Source: DASWVC01 sp036401335 (GTDB lineage: Bacteria; Verrucomicrobiota; Verrucomicrobiia; Chthoniobacterales; JAFAMB01). Taken from it: DNA of 32,211 nt. Within the stretch, counting starts at the first letter, position 1. The number at the start of each line of letters is the position of its first letter. The DNA lies in assembly GCA_036401335.1 (NCBI GenBank), contig DASWVC010000087.1, positions 1 to 32,211 of the forward strand, given 5' to 3'. Shown here piece by piece: positions 31,251 to 32,211 of this stretch. Under the pieces are notes generated by a model, which was not told the DNA's origin, made no database searches, and saw only the letters and a program-made list of their open reading frames with translations. The position numbers and the translations under genes were made by a program.

Positions 31251-32211
31251 GTGGGCTCGAAACAGGTACCCCTATATTTGTTGGCTGAAATCTTTTTACT
31301 CCCGGTTTTTCGGCGCGCGTGGGCCGACCCGGCGCGGGAAGAAGCGCTCGTCCCTCCCGCTCTCAGGGAAGAGTTCGGTTGCCCCTTTTATCAGCAGTTT
31401 ACCAGCCGTGACTACGGCGCCCCGAGCGGGTTCTGGAACGCAGTCCAGGACCGGAGCGGGGCCATGTTGTTTGGCACGTTGGTCGGCGTGGTCGAGTATA
31501 ATGGCCAACGCTGGTCGACCGTCCCCGTTCCCTATACCGGGGCGAGCCGCGGTCTTTTGCGGTCGCCTTCAATGCCGGCGACCGGGGCTTGCGGCTGCGG
31601 TTCCGCGTCAGCCGCCTGGACGGGGCCCACGCCGTCCGCTTTTGCACGAAACTGGACGGTGCGGGCGGGGAATGGACGCCGTACTTCGACGACCCGGTTT
31701 GGCAGTCCGGGATCTTGAATGAGGGCCATTACACGCTGCGCGCCATGGCCCAGGACGAAGACGGGGTGGAAAGCCGGGAGTACCGGTGGGCCTTTGCGAT
31801 CCTGCCGCCGTGGTACCGCACCCCCTGGATGTACGGGGGCTGCCTGGCGGCGGCCGCGCTGGCAGAGGCCGGATGGGTGCGCTGGCGGCTTTCGACCTTG
31901 AACGGCATCCTGGGCTACGCCCAGCTCCTCAAACGCCAACCCGAATGGCGCGATGCGCACGGCCACCGGGCCGAGTCCATTGCGGACAGCGGCCATCACC
32001 TCTTGGGCATGATCAATGAGTTGCTGGATCTTGCCGGGATCGAAGCCGGCAAGCTGGGCGTCACCTTCCAACCGGTCGAGTTTTGCGCCCTTTTCTGGAA
32101 TCCTTGGCCGAGGAATTCCGGGTGCGCGCAGCCCCCACCCGCCTGGAGTTTCGGTGCGGGCTGGATCCCGCGTTGCCCGCGTGGATTGAGACCGACCCGA
32201 CCCGGTTGCGC
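31251..32211 (+). pseudogene. Degraded two-component sensor (propeller / Y_Y_Y / histidine kinase), continues past the window
   Basis: The pieces follow the order of hybrid sensor kinases but with large losses. A signal-like N-terminus and the first propeller blade (Y-G-A-P-S-G-F-W-N-A-V-Q-D-R-S-G, then G-V-V-E-Y-N-G-Q-R-W) lead straight, with a frame change near 31555, into a Y_Y_Y-type domain (G-H-Y-T-L-R-A-M-A-Q-D-E-D-G) and a membrane segment after I-L-P-P-W-Y-R-T-P. Kinase sequence resumes at L-N-G-I-L-G-Y-A-Q-L-L-K-R, without the H-E-x-R-T-P box that should precede it. Near 32095 one missing base shifts the frame again (F-C-A-L-F to L-E-S-L-A-E-E-F). The remainder of the ATPase domain, if any, lies beyond the edge. 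Confidence 0.75.

Noticed and set aside
31490..31520. W-S-T-V in the right-end sensor as a fifth copy of the small family
   Set aside because: The surrounding residues fit a propeller blade (V-E-Y-N-G-Q-R-W) and do not align with the 75-residue core.

Overview
The window looks like chromosomal DNA of a GC-rich, free-living member of the Verrucomicrobiota or a PVC relative. The clues are a PEP-CTERM exported protein, a CPXCG cysteine-rich protein, a LytS/LytT-type two-component pair, a large cytoplasmic PAS/GAF kinase, secreted glycoside hydrolases of families GH51 and GH15, a lepA-lepB pair, weak ribosome binding sites and palindromic intergenic repeats. The phylum is an inference from gene content; there is no rRNA here.

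Layout. Positions 1-2938 hold the tail of a medium-chain oxidoreductase and a compact dhaK-dhaL-tpiA-like operon for ketose phosphorylation and isomerisation. Positions 2939-3487 are non-coding and carry REP-like hairpins. From 3488 to 12624 lies a carbohydrate/acid catabolism block: a 3-hydroxyacyl-CoA-dehydrogenase-like enzyme overlapping a sugar isomerase (both minus), a secreted LamG-GH51 arabinofuranosidase (plus), a ThDP-dependent decarboxylase-like enzyme (minus) and a secreted GH15 glucoamylase-like enzyme (minus). Between 12625 and 16122 there is an SHS-type MFS transporter, an unknown protein and three copies of an unrecognised small protein family. Positions 16175-17508 hold a divergent SDR/ArsR pair. 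Positions 17588-23622 hold two signalling units, the LytT/LytS pair and a 3.7 kb orphan kinase. Positions 23623-25702 are an accessory stretch of small, damaged or oddly starting genes, including a decayed fourth copy of the small family. From 25703 come a PEP-CTERM protein, tRNA-Phe, a CPXCG protein, nuoC-nuoB, lepA and lepB. The right edge is a badly damaged two-component sensor. The gaps 279-503, 10125-10404, 19648-19932 and 27940-28180 hold nothing I can recognise beyond promoter space.

The most interesting item is the small family, copies A to D near 12.8-13.1, 14.7-14.95, 15.2-15.45 and 25.3-25.5 kb. Copies A, B and C align over 75 residues without a gap and share a W-S-T-V core, a V-(E/D)-x-(V/L)-T strand and a C-terminal V-x-L-x-L-x-P-Y. 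Copies B and C are colinear from an ATG through the stop codon (exactly 498 bp apart), yet each has a stop (TAA or TAG) as its fourth codon, followed by codon pairs that differ almost only at third positions. The protein-like sequence therefore begins upstream of any usable start codon. This deserves a genome-wide search.
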